NCBI RefSeq assembly: GCF_000682695.1
Contig: NZ_AWFG01000041.1
Location: 164,621 to 228,620, forward strand
Length of the DNA: 64,000 bases
Origin: Hyphomonas chukchiensis
Lineage (GTDB): Bacteria; Pseudomonadota; Alphaproteobacteria; Caulobacterales; Hyphomonadaceae
Direction of reading: 5' to 3'
The notes under the pieces are model-generated. The model saw nothing but the letters and a program-made list of their open reading frames with translations, did no database searches and was not told the DNA's origin. A program made the position numbers and the translations under genes. This document shows, one piece after another, positions 8,568 to 17,906 of the stretch (position 1 is its first letter; every line of letters starts with the position of its first letter).

Positions 8568-9932
8568 ATGCACAAGAGTTTCACCGCCGAGGGGGCCAAA
8601 GCGGCCGCCATCCACCTGTTCACCCCAGCCGGCTTCGACGGCCTGAAGGATGATCCCTTTCCCGGCGCCCGCGCGCTGGCCAAGGGGCAGGGGTTTACCG
8701 GCGCGGCGGGGCAGGTGGTTTATCAGGCGGGGGAAGACGGCAAACTGAGCCATGTGCTGGCTGGCATCGGCAAGGGGCAGGACGCGCTGGCTGTCGCGGC
8801 CATCTCTGCGAAACTTCCCGAAGGCGCCTATGCGATTGCCGGGGACGGCGGAATGGCCTTTGCCCATATCGCAGCCGGCTGGGCCGATGGCGCCTACCGC
8901 TTCGATCGCTACCTCAAGGACAAGGCCAAGCCGCCGCTTCTGGTTATGCCTGTAAGCGCCGACGCTGACGCCCTCTCGCGGGAAGCCGATGCCTGCGCAC
9001 TGCTGCGTGATCTCGTCAACACGCCCGCCGCCGACATGGGCCCGCAGGATGTTGACGCGACCATCGCCAGTATTGCAGAGCGTTTCGGCGCGACGCTGAC
9101 GACCATCGTGGGGGATGACCTGCTGGAAGAGAACTATCCGCTGGTGCATGCCGTCGGCCGGGCTGCCGTTTACGCGCCGCGCTTCATGGAACTGGAATGG
9201 GGTGACCCGGCGCACCCGAGCCTGGCACTGGTCGGCAAGGGCGTGACCTTCGATTCCGGTGGTCTCGACATCAAACCGGGCAGCGGCATGCGGATCATGA
9301 AGAAGGACATGGGCGGGGCCGCGCATGTCATTGCGCTGTCGCAGCTGATCATGAGCGCGAAGCTGCCTGTGCACCTGAAACTCTATGTCCCGTCGGTCGA
9401 GAATGCCGTGGCCGGGGACGCCTTCCGGCCGGGGGATATTCTCAACAGCCGCAAGGGCCTGACCGTGGAGATCGACAATACGGACGCAGAGGGACGCCTG
9501 ATCCTCGCCGACGCGCTGGCGCGGGCCTGTGAGTTCAAGCCGGACGTGCTGATCGATTTTGCGACTCTGACCGGGGCCGCGCGGGTGGCGCTGGGAGCCG
9601 ATCTTGCGCCGTTCTATACGGATGATGAGGATATGGCAGGGGCCATTCAGGCGGGGTCTGCCATGTCCGGCGATCCTGTCTGGCGCATGCCGCTCTGGGA
9701 TCCCTATCTCTCAGACCTGAAAAGCCCGATTGCCGATCTCGTCAATTCCGGCGGCCGGTTTGCCGGCTCGATCACGGCCGCGCTGTTCCTGAAACAGTTC
9801 GTCGACGCGAAAAGCTGGACGCATCTGGACGTGTGGGCCTGGCGGCTTGGCAAGTATGGACGGCCCGAGGGCGCAGCCGCGTGCGGCCTGCGCGCTGTGT
9901 GGCAAATGCTGCAGGACCGCTATTCGGTCTGA
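8568..9932 (+). CDS. Leucyl aminopeptidase family protein (peptidase M17)
   Basis: A cytosolic di-metal aminopeptidase that removes N-terminal residues from peptides. The 454 aa end in the M17 catalytic domain: VGKGVTFDSGGLDIKPG (about 222-238) supplies the active-site Lys and metal Asp, and the family signature NTDAEGRL is at 304-311 with catalytic Arg. The KKDMGGAAH segment between them is also intact. The N-terminal macrodomain-like region is shorter and divergent from PepA, typical of the alphaproteobacterial subgroup. A GGAGAGG site lies 8 bases before the ATG. The 3' end overlaps the convergent TPR gene by 13 bp. Confidence 0.92.
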   Translation: MHKSFTAEGAKAAAIHLFTPAGFDGLKDDPFPGARALAKGQGFTGAAGQVVYQAGEDGKLSHVLAGIGKGQDALAVAAISAKLPEGAYAIAGDGGMAFAHIAAGWADGAYRFDRYLKDKAKPPLLVMPVSADADALSREADACALLRDLVNTPAADMGPQDVDATIASIAERFGATLTTIVGDDLLEENYPLVHAVGRAAVYAPRFMELEWGDPAHPSLALVGKGVTFDSGGLDIKPGSGMRIMKKDMGGAAHVIALSQLIMSAKLPVHLKLYVPSVENAVAGDAFRPGDILNSRKGLTVEIDNTDAEGRLILADALARACEFKPDVLIDFATLTGAARVALGADLAPFYTDDEDMAGAIQAGSAMSGDPVWRMPLWDPYLSDLKSPIADLVNSGGRFAGSITAALFLKQFVDAKSWTHLDVWAWRLGKYGRPEGAAACGLRAVWQMLQDRYSV

Positions 9933-10594
9933 GGCGACACCATGCGCACTTCCGAGAGGCGGATGGCCTCGCGGATACGGCCACGCAGGACGAGCGTGTC
10001 GATATTGTCCGGTTCGGCAGCCATGGCGGCCTTAACGTCGGCGAGGGCCGGTTCGAGGTCGTTCATGTTGAGCCGGGCTTCGGCGCGCAGCTGGTGGGCC
10101 GCCGCAAGGCCGGGGGAGGCCGAGAGGGCCTTGTCGAGATCCTTGATGGCTTCGGGCCATTTCTCGAGCAATATCTGGGCGCTGGCGCGGTCGACGAGGA
10201 GATTGGCGTCGTCGGGCATGATTTTCAGGGCATTGGTGAGCGTCACGACGGCCGCTTCCGGGGCGCCGGCGACGAGCCAGGCATTGCCCGCCTGCATCAG
10301 GTAAACGGCGCGCTGGTCCATCGATCCGCCGTCGCTGGCATTGGCCAGTTCTTCAAGCCTTGCTGCACCTTCAGCCTCCTGGCCGAGGGCAATCAGGGCA
10401 AGCGCGACGCACTGGCGGGCGCCGGGCCGATTGCCTTCGAAACTCCAGGCGAGGGCGTCTTCATAGGCCTCGTCGGGGTCTTCATCGATGCGGGCGATAC
10501 AGGCGTCGAGGCGGGTGGCTTCGCGCTGGGCAAAATCAGTGCTGACATTCTGCAGCATGGCGAGTGAGATCGCCGCGGCGGCAAGGATAGACAT
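9920..10594 (-). CDS. Exported tetratricopeptide repeat protein, function unknown
   Basis: A 224-aa protein with an N-terminal hydrophobic leader (MSILAAAAISLAMLQNVS) and TPR-like helices over about residues 35-205, for example AVYLMQAGNAWLVAGAPEAA and NLLVDRASAQILLEKWPEA. The repeats suggest a protein-protein interaction scaffold, probably periplasmic. No catalytic motif is visible. The start is supported by GGAGC 9 bases upstream. It converges on, and overlaps by 13 bp, the aminopeptidase gene. Confidence 0.8.
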   Translation of the reverse strand: MSILAAAAISLAMLQNVSTDFAQREATRLDACIARIDEDPDEAYEDALAWSFEGNRPGARQCVALALIALGQEAEGAARLEELANASDGGSMDQRAVYLMQAGNAWLVAGAPEAAVVTLTNALKIMPDDANLLVDRASAQILLEKWPEAIKDLDKALSASPGLAAAHQLRAEARLNMNDLEPALADVKAAMAAEPDNIDTLVLRGRIREAIRLSEVRMVSPQTE

Positions 10595-10655
10595 GGATAA
10601 GAAGCTCCGGGACCTGTAGTGAGGTCTATAGTCATGACTGGGAGGCCGAGCGCAA

Positions 10656-11510
10656 ATGACAGTTCCGCCATCACTGCTTTTTGTCTTTGGACTGGGCTAT
10701 TCGGCGCGGGCACTGGGCGAGCGCCTGGTGGCGCGGGGCTGCGACGTCACGGGGACTTCCCGGACCATTCCGGGACCGTTCCCGGACCGCTTTGAGGTCG
10801 TTCAGTGGGACGGCAAGGGACAAATTGCGCCGCCCGAGGGCGCACACTGGCTGATCACGCTGCCGCCGGACGCGGACGGCTGCCCGGCGGCGCGCGTGGC
10901 AGGGCATCTCGCCCAGCAGGCGGCCTCGGTGACCTACCTTTCGACGACAGGCGTCTATGGCGACCTTGGCGGCGGCTGGGCGATGGAATGGAGCCCGGTC
11001 AATCCGGGCTCGCAAAGATCGAAGCAGCGGGTGCTGGCTGAGACGCAGTGGCGCGAGGCGACCGGGGACAAAGTGCGTATTGTCCGCCTGCCGGGCATCT
11101 ATGGACCTGGGCGCTCACCATTCGAGAAGCTGCGGAACGGCACGGCGACGCGTGTGGTGAAGCTGGGGCAGGTGTTCAGCCGGGTGCATGTCGACGACAT
11201 CGCGGGCGGACTGGAAGCGCTGATGCTGAGGCCGGAGGCAAGCGGGGTGTTCCACCTCTGCGACGACCTCGCGGCGCCGCCGCAGGACGTGACCGGTTTT
11301 GCGGCGGAGCTGCTGGGCCTTGAGCCGCCGTCCGAAACGCTGCTCGACGAGACCGACATGAGCGCGATGGCGCGCAGCTTCTATGCCGAGTGCAAGCGGG
11401 TGTCGAACGCGCGGGCCAAGGCGGCGCTGGGCTGGCGGCCGGTCTATCCAACTTACCGGGAAGGGCTGACCGCCGTGCTCGCCGCCGAACAGGACAGCCC
11501 TAGGCGTTGA
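10656..11510 (+). CDS. NAD(P)-dependent epimerase/dehydratase-like SDR protein
   Basis: A 284-aa atypical/extended short-chain dehydrogenase related to the YeeZ group. The N-terminal Rossmann motif is FGLGYSARALGERL (about 8-21, a G-x-G-x-x-A variant). STTGVYGD (about 91-98) follows, and the usual YxxxK catalytic pair is not evident, as in YeeZ-like proteins where function is unsettled. RLPGIYGPGRSPFEKL matches the SDR substrate-region motif. GGGAGG precedes the ATG by about 10 bases. Its stop overlaps the convergent diguanylate cyclase gene by 11 bp. Confidence 0.85.
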   Translation: MTVPPSLLFVFGLGYSARALGERLVARGCDVTGTSRTIPGPFPDRFEVVQWDGKGQIAPPEGAHWLITLPPDADGCPAARVAGHLAQQAASVTYLSTTGVYGDLGGGWAMEWSPVNPGSQRSKQRVLAETQWREATGDKVRIVRLPGIYGPGRSPFEKLRNGTATRVVKLGQVFSRVHVDDIAGGLEALMLRPEASGVFHLCDDLAAPPQDVTGFAAELLGLEPPSETLLDETDMSAMARSFYAECKRVSNARAKAALGWRPVYPTYREGLTAVLAAEQDSPRR

Positions 11511-13239
11511 CCACGACGGGTTTGAAGCCGGGCTGGCCGACGGGTGACTGGCGCTGATCAAACAGGCGCACGACGCCCTTGCCTTCACGCTTGGCGGCAT
11601 AGAGGGCCGAGTCGGCGCGGGAAATGCTTTCCCGGAAATCCACATGATCGTCGATGAAGGCGACGCCGACGCTGGCGCCGACATTCAGCAATGTGCCGCG
11701 GAAGGCGATGGGGCGGTTGATGACTGCAATGCACTGGTTTCCGAAGGCCTGAATCTCCGCGCGGGCGTCCTTGCTGGAATAGACGATCAGGAATTCGTCG
11801 CCACCGGTGCGGAAGGGCTTGGCGCGCCCTGCACCGACATTTTTCAGGCGGCTGGCGATGACCTGGAGCACCAGGTCGCCGGCATCGTGGCCATGCGTGT
11901 CATTGATGACCTTGAAGCCATCGAGGTCGACGGCGAGCACGGCCGTGCAGGCGGGCGTGTTGCTGCGCGTCAGGGCCGCGAGCGTCGTGTCGAGGTCGCG
12001 CCGGTTGGAGAGGCCGGTGAGCGGATCGGTTGCGGCGCTGGCTTCGGCATCCTTGACGCGGTTGCTGATTGCCCAGCTGAACTGGAACACGGTGAAGCAG
12101 AGGCCCAGCGGCACGATATAATGGTTGATCTCGAAATAGGGCGTGATCTCGAAGAGGCGCAGATAGAGCCAGACCGTCGCCATGATCAGCGGCGCCCAGC
12201 CGACGAGAACGGCCCCGGCACCCGGCACGCCGCGGCGATGCAGCGCCCATACGCCGATCAGCACGACAACAGGGCCGATGCCCGAGCAGATCATGTAAAC
12301 GGCGCGCGACAGGAGACCCGGGAAGAAGCCGCCGATGCTGCTGAGCACGCATAGCGCCACAAGTCCGTTGATCACGATGTAGAAGGATGGCCAGCGACGA
12401 CGGATATCCAGGAAGTTGGAGATGAACACGGCACCGAAGGCGGTGACGGCGCCCTGAAGGATGTAGACGAGCGTTATCGTGCTGACATTCGATCGCGGCC
12501 AGAAGAGCGATTTGCCCATGCCGGTCGAAAAGATCACATAGGTGATGGCCGTGACGCAGAACCAGAAATAGAGCCCATAGGCCGGCGTGTCGGATTTGCG
12601 CGCGATGGACCAGGCATAGGCGGTGAATGTGCAGGCGATACCCATCAGAAGCGCGAAGATGCCAACCGAGCCCTGAAACCAGGACTGGTAGTCGGCGCTG
12701 GTGTGAAACCAGACCGGCATGACAACCATGGGGCCGCCACTCGCGCGGATATAGACGGTACGGGTCTCGCCGGCGGGCACATCAATTTCGAAAGTCGGGA
12801 AGGGGGCGGGCAAGCCAATGCCGGAAAGGGCGACACCCGAACCGGCCGTCCCCGTCTGAATGTATCCATCCGCATCAAGAAGATAAATATCGACGCGCTC
12901 AAGATAAGGAAAGCGGACGACAAGATCGCCGTGCAGGTCGGTCGCGCCGGAATTGCGCAATTGCGTGCGCATCCAGACGTCGCCTTTCCGGCTGCTCGCC
13001 TGGAAGGCATCGGCGTGGTTCTTGACGAAAGCAATGTCACTGGTCGGGCTGAGGATGTCCGCAAGCGTGATGGCGGTCGGCACATCGCTGGCGACCGTCG
13101 CATGCCGACTGATATTCATGCGGCCGTCGAGGTTGCCCACGTCAATCGCCTGCGCATCGGACGGGAAGCTCAGCGAGACCCAGACCACGATGAGAAGGCT
13201 TAAGAATCGGCCCGCAAAATTTAGAAAGTCGCCCCGCAA
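11500..13239 (-). CDS. 7TMR-DISM sensor diguanylate cyclase (GGDEF)
   Basis: A 579-aa membrane enzyme predicted to make cyclic di-GMP. A signal peptide (to about residue 31, ...PSDAQA) precedes a periplasmic 7TMR-DISM extracellular domain (about 35-175, a carbohydrate-binding-like jelly roll), seven transmembrane helices (about 185-390) and a C-terminal GGDEF domain. The active-site motif GGDEF is at about 479-483. The position of the RxxD inhibitory site reads GRAK, so product feedback by that site is probably absent. No EAL domain is present. Ligand and output are unknown. Confidence 0.93.
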   Translation of the reverse strand: MRGDFLNFAGRFLSLLIVVWVSLSFPSDAQAIDVGNLDGRMNISRHATVASDVPTAITLADILSPTSDIAFVKNHADAFQASSRKGDVWMRTQLRNSGATDLHGDLVVRFPYLERVDIYLLDADGYIQTGTAGSGVALSGIGLPAPFPTFEIDVPAGETRTVYIRASGGPMVVMPVWFHTSADYQSWFQGSVGIFALLMGIACTFTAYAWSIARKSDTPAYGLYFWFCVTAITYVIFSTGMGKSLFWPRSNVSTITLVYILQGAVTAFGAVFISNFLDIRRRWPSFYIVINGLVALCVLSSIGGFFPGLLSRAVYMICSGIGPVVVLIGVWALHRRGVPGAGAVLVGWAPLIMATVWLYLRLFEITPYFEINHYIVPLGLCFTVFQFSWAISNRVKDAEASAATDPLTGLSNRRDLDTTLAALTRSNTPACTAVLAVDLDGFKVINDTHGHDAGDLVLQVIASRLKNVGAGRAKPFRTGGDEFLIVYSSKDARAEIQAFGNQCIAVINRPIAFRGTLLNVGASVGVAFIDDHVDFRESISRADSALYAAKREGKGVVRLFDQRQSPVGQPGFKPVVVNA

Positions 13240-13371
13240 GATGTGTCCGCCCGGTGTTTCAAACTACTGACGGGGCTTATGACAGACAAAGCGGTATTTA
13301 TGCTTAGTGCGGGGCGTCGGATTTGCGGCGGGGCGTACACAGATTGTTAAGGGTGCCCTTCGTCCGCTGAC

Positions 13372-13947
13372 TCAGCGCGGCGGGCGGCTGCCGCCCCGGG
13401 GCCCGCCCATATCGCCGCCCGGGCCCATGCCGCCGCGCTGCATCATGGCGCCGGACTCGGCGCGGGCGGGTGCGTCGATCAGGAGTTCGGCACGCGTCAG
13501 GCGGCGGTCATGATCCTTGTCGAGCGCGGCAAATTCGCTGATCAGGCGGGTGCGGAATTCGCTTTCGCTGACCTGTCCGTCGAAATTGCTGTCAAAGGCA
13601 ATATTGTTCGGCAGCGCGTCCGCGTCGCCCAGTGCGTGGACGGACCACTCGGCCAGCCCGAGGGCGGATGCGCCGGAATGGCCGGACAGATTAAAGCCCT
13701 GCCAGTCGTGCAGGATGCCGCTATCCAGCTCGGATTCGTCGATGACATGGTCCTGGTTCAGATCCATGCCGGCAAAGAGGAGGCCGATCGGTCGGGCGAT
13801 CTTGCCGCCCTGCACGCGCATGGTCTCGCCCTGCATGTTGCGTCCGCCCTGTTGCGGTGGCTGGCGCCCGGAGGCGCAGGCCGTGGTGAGGAGGAGGGTA
13901 GCAAGGCAGATGCCTGCACCCGCGCGGGACGATGGAGTGATTTTCAT
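13372..13947 (-). CDS. EF-hand calcium-binding lipoprotein
   Basis: A 191-aa protein with a lipobox leader (LLLTTAC, Cys24) and three EF-hand-like loops: DLNQDHVIDESE, DSNFDGQVSESE and DKDHDRRLTRAE. The Asp/Asn and terminal Glu positions are suited to binding Ca2+. The C-terminus is Gly/Met/Pro/Arg-rich and probably disordered. The function is unknown; the likely site is the periplasmic face of a membrane. I use ATG 13947 because translation from the upstream in-frame ATG (13965) would add only six residues before the signal. A similar EF-hand protein without the lipobox occurs at 27841-28452. Confidence 0.85.
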   Translation of the reverse strand: MKITPSSRAGAGICLATLLLTTACASGRQPPQQGGRNMQGETMRVQGGKIARPIGLLFAGMDLNQDHVIDESELDSGILHDWQGFNLSGHSGASALGLAEWSVHALGDADALPNNIAFDSNFDGQVSESEFRTRLISEFAALDKDHDRRLTRAELLIDAPARAESGAMMQRGGMGPGGDMGGPRGGSRPPR

Positions 13948-14160
13948 TATGGAGAGCCCCTTCAAGCCTGAAACATGTCAGGCTTCAACGCGTCTCAATG
14001 CTCCCGTCCGTCGCGCGGTTACCCATTTGTAATACCGGGCTGACGCATGAAGCGACAAAGGGGGATCACCGGAAGGACAATTCGTGCTAAGAGGGATTTA
14101 TTAACAGAAAGGGGCTGGTAGCCGCCTGGCTGGCACGTCCCGGTGATGAGGGGACGAACA

Positions 14161-15897
14161 ATGAGACACCGCATTTTCACAATGGCGGTCAGCGCCGTCG
14201 CGTTGACCGGGTGCAGCCATTTCAAGACGTCAGGACATGGCACGGACGGCCTGGCCATGGAGCCGGTATCGGAACTGGCCGCCACGCCGCCAGAAACCGA
14301 GAAGCTGGATGTCACCGCCACGGCGGGGGCGCCGCTGTTCGAGGGCATGGGCGACTTCCACCGCAAGATATCAACGTCGAGTGCGGAGGCGCAGAAATAT
14401 TTCGATCAGGGGATGATGCTGGCCTTCGGATTCAATCACGCCGAGAGCATCCGCTCGTTCAAGGCGGCGCAAAAGCTCGACCCGGAATGTGCCATGTGTT
14501 TCTGGGGCGAGGCGATGGCCACGGGCCCGAACATCAACGTCACCAGCAAGGGCAAGGCTGTGATGTCGGATGCCGACCGGGTGGCGGCCTTTGCCGCGAT
14601 TACCAAGGCGCTGGAGCTGAAGGACACTGCGACGCCCGCAGAGCAGGCGCTGATAGCGGCCATGGCCGCGCGCTATAATGGCGATCCGTCGACGTCGCGC
14701 GAGCCGCTGGATGTCGCCTATGCCGAGGCGATGGGAGACTATGTGAGGGACCATCCGGACGATTATGATGCCGAGGCCATGTATGCCGAGGCATGGATGA
14801 ACACGATGCCGTGGGACTATTGGTCGGCGGATGGCGCGCCAAAGCCGGAGACGGTGAAAGTGATCAGCGCGCTGGAGGACATTATCGCCAATGCGCCCGA
14901 GCATCCGCTGGCGCTGCACCTCTATATCCATGCGGTGGAGGCCTCTGCCGATCCGGGGCGGGCCGAGGATGAGGCCGACAGGCTGGCGGGCCTCGTGCCC
15001 GGATCGGGGCATCTGGTGCACATGCCGGCGCATATCTACTGGCGCGTGGGGCGCTATGACGATGCGGCCAAGGCCAATATCACGGCGGCCAAGGTGGACG
15101 AGGATTATATCGCGCAGTGCAATGCGCAGGGTTTCTATCCGGCGCTCTATTATCCGCATAATATCCATTTCCTGTGGGCGGCGGCCAGCATGTCGGGCCA
15201 GCAGGACATGGCCATCGAGGCCGGGCAGAAAGTGGCCGACAATGTGCGCATGGAGCAGATCCAGGAGTTCCCGACGATCGAGTTCTTCAAGACGATCCCG
15301 CTATTGTCACTGGTGCAGTTCGGCCAGTGGGAGACGATCCTCGCAACGGAGCCGCCGCCCGAGACGCTCGATTATTCGAATGCGATCTGGCATTACGCAC
15401 GCGGCGTGGCCCTGGCGCGGAGCGGCGATGTCGCAGCAGCTTCTGCCGAACGGGAGGCGCTGGCGGGGCTGACGGGCAGCGTGCAGATCAGTTTCATGGA
15501 CACGGCGGATTATCCGGCCAGCACGCTGCTGACGATTGCGGACGAGCTGTTGCAGGGCGAGATTGCCAGTGCTGAGGCCAGTCATGAGGACGCGATTGCG
15601 CATTTCACGGCTGCCGTGGAAGCGCAGGACTCGCTGCCCTATATGGAGCCGCCTTTCTGGTATTACCCAACACGGCAATCGCTGGGCGAGGCGCTGATCG
15701 CGGCGGGCCAGTATGCCGAGGCGGAGGCCGTCTACCGGAAAGACCTTGAAGAGTACCCGCACAATGGCTGGTCCATGTCCGGCCTGATGAAGGCGCTGGA
15801 GAAGCAGGGCAAGAGCGATGAGGCCGCCGAGATGAAGCCCATGTTCGATATTGTCTGGCGCAATTCGGACGTGACGCTGGACGGCTCGCGCCTCTAG
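14161..15897 (+). CDS. Large TPR-containing lipoprotein, function unknown
   Basis: A 578-aa predicted lipoprotein (leader ...SAVALTGC, Cys18). The body holds helical TPR-type repeats, with recognisable units near residues 65-110 (QKYFDQGMMLAFGFNHAESI, then MCFWGEAMATGPNINV), 270-300 and 500-550. This layout is shared by many alphaproteobacterial and bacteroidete tetratricopeptide proteins of unknown role. The WGEAMATGPNIN motif is characteristic of that group. GAGGGG lies 7 bases before the chosen ATG; an in-frame ATG at 14146 lacks such a site. The stop shares a CTAG with the convergent hydrolase gene. Confidence 0.83.
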   Translation: MRHRIFTMAVSAVALTGCSHFKTSGHGTDGLAMEPVSELAATPPETEKLDVTATAGAPLFEGMGDFHRKISTSSAEAQKYFDQGMMLAFGFNHAESIRSFKAAQKLDPECAMCFWGEAMATGPNINVTSKGKAVMSDADRVAAFAAITKALELKDTATPAEQALIAAMAARYNGDPSTSREPLDVAYAEAMGDYVRDHPDDYDAEAMYAEAWMNTMPWDYWSADGAPKPETVKVISALEDIIANAPEHPLALHLYIHAVEASADPGRAEDEADRLAGLVPGSGHLVHMPAHIYWRVGRYDDAAKANITAAKVDEDYIAQCNAQGFYPALYYPHNIHFLWAAASMSGQQDMAIEAGQKVADNVRMEQIQEFPTIEFFKTIPLLSLVQFGQWETILATEPPPETLDYSNAIWHYARGVALARSGDVAAASAEREALAGLTGSVQISFMDTADYPASTLLTIADELLQGEIASAEASHEDAIAHFTAAVEAQDSLPYMEPPFWYYPTRQSLGEALIAAGQYAEAEAVYRKDLEEYPHNGWSMSGLMKALEKQGKSDEAAEMKPMFDIVWRNSDVTLDGSRL

Positions 15898-16649
15898 GCG
15901 AGGGTGCGGGCGATCTCGGTGCAGGTGTCGAGCAGGCGGGCGATGTCCTGCTCGCGGCTGAGGCGGTGGTCGCCGTCCTTGATGAGGGTGATGGTGAGGT
16001 CGGTGGCGGTCATCGTGTCGACGAGGCGGGCGGCGTGGGTCCATGGCACGTCGGCATCTTCCATGCCCTGCAGGATGCGGACGGGGCCGTCAAAGGCGAT
16101 GGGCTTGTCGAGGATCTGCCACTGGCGGCCATCCTCGATCAGGGCGCGGGTGATGACATAGGGTTCGTCATAGTCCGAGGGGCGCAGGGTCTGGCCGGTC
16201 TCCATGATCTCGGCCTGCGCCTCGGGGGAGAATTCGGGCCACATCAGCTTTTCGGTAAAGTCCGGCGCCGGGGCGATGAGGACGAGGCCTTTGACACGCT
16301 CGGGCCGGGCGAGGGCCGAGAGCAGGGCCATCCAGCCGCCCATGCTGGAGCCGACAAGGACGAGCGGGCCGTCTGTCTGGTTGTCGATGGCGGCGAGGGC
16401 GTCGGCGCGCCACTGGCTGACCGTGCCGTCCTCGAAGGCGCCTTCGGACTGGCCATGGCCGGAATAATCGAAGGCGAGGAAGCCGTGGCCGGCCTGATTC
16501 GCCCAGTCTTCCAGACGCAGCACTTTGGTGCCGGTCATGTCGGACTTGAAGCCGCACATCCAGACATAGGTGAGATCGCCCGTGCTGGCGTTGCTGCGGC
16601 GAAAGGCGAGGCGGTGGCCAGCGGGGCCGGTGAAATAGGACGTTGTCAT
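15894..16649 (-). CDS. Alpha/beta hydrolase family protein
   Basis: A 251-aa serine hydrolase of the alpha/beta fold with the nucleophile elbow G100-S-S102-M-G104, a likely acid in GMEDADVPW and a likely catalytic His in KDGDHRLS near the C-terminus. The N-terminal FLAFDYSGHGQSEG is the usual 'DxxGxGxS' loop. The substrate cannot be told from sequence; related proteins include palmitoyl-protein thioesterase ABHD10-like esterases. The annotated start at 16649 (MTTSYFTG) is preferred because the upstream extension is low-complexity and unlike the family. Confidence 0.87.
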   Translation of the reverse strand: MTTSYFTGPAGHRLAFRRSNASTGDLTYVWMCGFKSDMTGTKVLRLEDWANQAGHGFLAFDYSGHGQSEGAFEDGTVSQWRADALAAIDNQTDGPLVLVGSSMGGWMALLSALARPERVKGLVLIAPAPDFTEKLMWPEFSPEAQAEIMETGQTLRPSDYDEPYVITRALIEDGRQWQILDKPIAFDGPVRILQGMEDADVPWTHAARLVDTMTATDLTITLIKDGDHRLSREQDIARLLDTCTEIARTLA

Positions 16650-16707
16650 TGCCTCTCCGTTCCGCCATCTGTCTCCCCTGTCAAGCGAGCGAGGGACGAG
16701 AGCAGCT

Positions 16708-17868
16708 TTGGACGATTTTCCGGATCTCAGCGGCAAGACCATCCTCCAGGTGGCGCCTGAACTCTCGGCCGGCGGCGTGGAGCGCACCGTGCTGGAAGTA
16801 ACCGAGGCGATTATTGCGGCCGGTGGCCGGGCGCTGCTGGCGAGCAAGGGCGGGCGGCTGGAGGACGAGTTTGCGGCGCTGGGCGGCGAACTTTTCCGGA
16901 TGGACGCGAAATCGAAGAACCCGCTGACGCTGAAAATGAACGAGGGCAAGCTGAAGAGCCTGATCGCGCGCGAAGGCGTGAGCCTTGTGCATGCGCGGTC
17001 GCGGGCGCCGGCCTGGAGCGCCTATTGGGCGGCGAAGGCGGCAGGCGTGCCGTTCGTGACGACCTATCATGGCGCCTATTCGGGCACGAGCGGCCTGAAG
17101 CGGCGCTATAATTCGGTCATGGCGAAGGGCGATCTCGTGATTGCCAATTCCAACTGGATTGCGGCGCATGTGCATGATGTGCACGGGATTGCGGCTGAGA
17201 AGATCGTCACCATTCCGCGCGGTGTGGACCTTGATGTGTTTGACCCGGCCAGGGTCGCGCCTGCCCGGATCGAGGCGGTGCGCGGGCGCTGGGGCATCGC
17301 GGGCGACAGCCGTTTGACGCTGTTCCTGCCGGGGCGCCTGACCGAGTGGAAGGGCCAGCTGGTCGCGATCGAGGCGCTGGGCCTGATGTCGGTGGACGAG
17401 CTGAAGAAGCTGGTTCTGGTGCTGGCGGGCGATCCGCAGGGCCGGGCGGGCTATGTGACCCGGCTGGAGGATGCGATCCTCGCGCACAGGCTGGGCGGCA
17501 CGGTGCTGCTGGCCGAACATGAACGCGACATGCCGGCGGCGTGCCTTGCGGCAGATATCGTGATGACGCCATCCATCAGGCCGGAAGCCTTCGGACGGGT
17601 GGCGGCGGAGGCTTCGGCCATGGGGCGGCCGGTGATCGTGGCGGACCATGGCGGCGGGCGCGAAACGGTGATCGAGGGCGAGACCGGCGCGCGGGTGGAA
17701 CCGGGCAGTCCGGCAGCGCTGGCAGGCGCCATCAGGGCCCTGCTGGACGTCGGCCCGAGTGCCCGCGCAGGCATGGGAAAGGCCGGCCAGGCGCATGTCC
17801 GGGCGCATTTCTCCAAGCGGGGGCTTCAGGCGGCGACGCTTAATGTCTATAAGCGGTTGTTGGAGTAG
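16708..17868 (+). CDS. Glycosyltransferase family 4 protein
   Basis: A 386-aa GT-B fold glycosyltransferase that probably transfers a sugar from an NDP-sugar onto a surface glycan or lipid-linked acceptor. The N-terminal acceptor domain begins with QVAPELSAGGVERTVLE. The C-terminal donor domain carries LFLPGRLTEWKGQ and the E-x7-E region RPEAFGRVAAEASAMGRPVI. The start appears to be TTG at 16708, preceded by GAGGGACGAGAG; no ATG occurs until deep in the domain. It is followed 38 bases later by a GT9 enzyme, suggesting a lipopolysaccharide or capsule core role. Confidence 0.88.
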   Translation: MDDFPDLSGKTILQVAPELSAGGVERTVLEVTEAIIAAGGRALLASKGGRLEDEFAALGGELFRMDAKSKNPLTLKMNEGKLKSLIAREGVSLVHARSRAPAWSAYWAAKAAGVPFVTTYHGAYSGTSGLKRRYNSVMAKGDLVIANSNWIAAHVHDVHGIAAEKIVTIPRGVDLDVFDPARVAPARIEAVRGRWGIAGDSRLTLFLPGRLTEWKGQLVAIEALGLMSVDELKKLVLVLAGDPQGRAGYVTRLEDAILAHRLGGTVLLAEHERDMPAACLAADIVMTPSIRPEAFGRVAAEASAMGRPVIVADHGGGRETVIEGETGARVEPGSPAALAGAIRALLDVGPSARAGMGKAGQAHVRAHFSKRGLQAATLNVYKRLLE

Positions 17869-17906
17869 GGATTTATACCGCAGACATGGCCAGGAGTGAG
17901 ACCACG

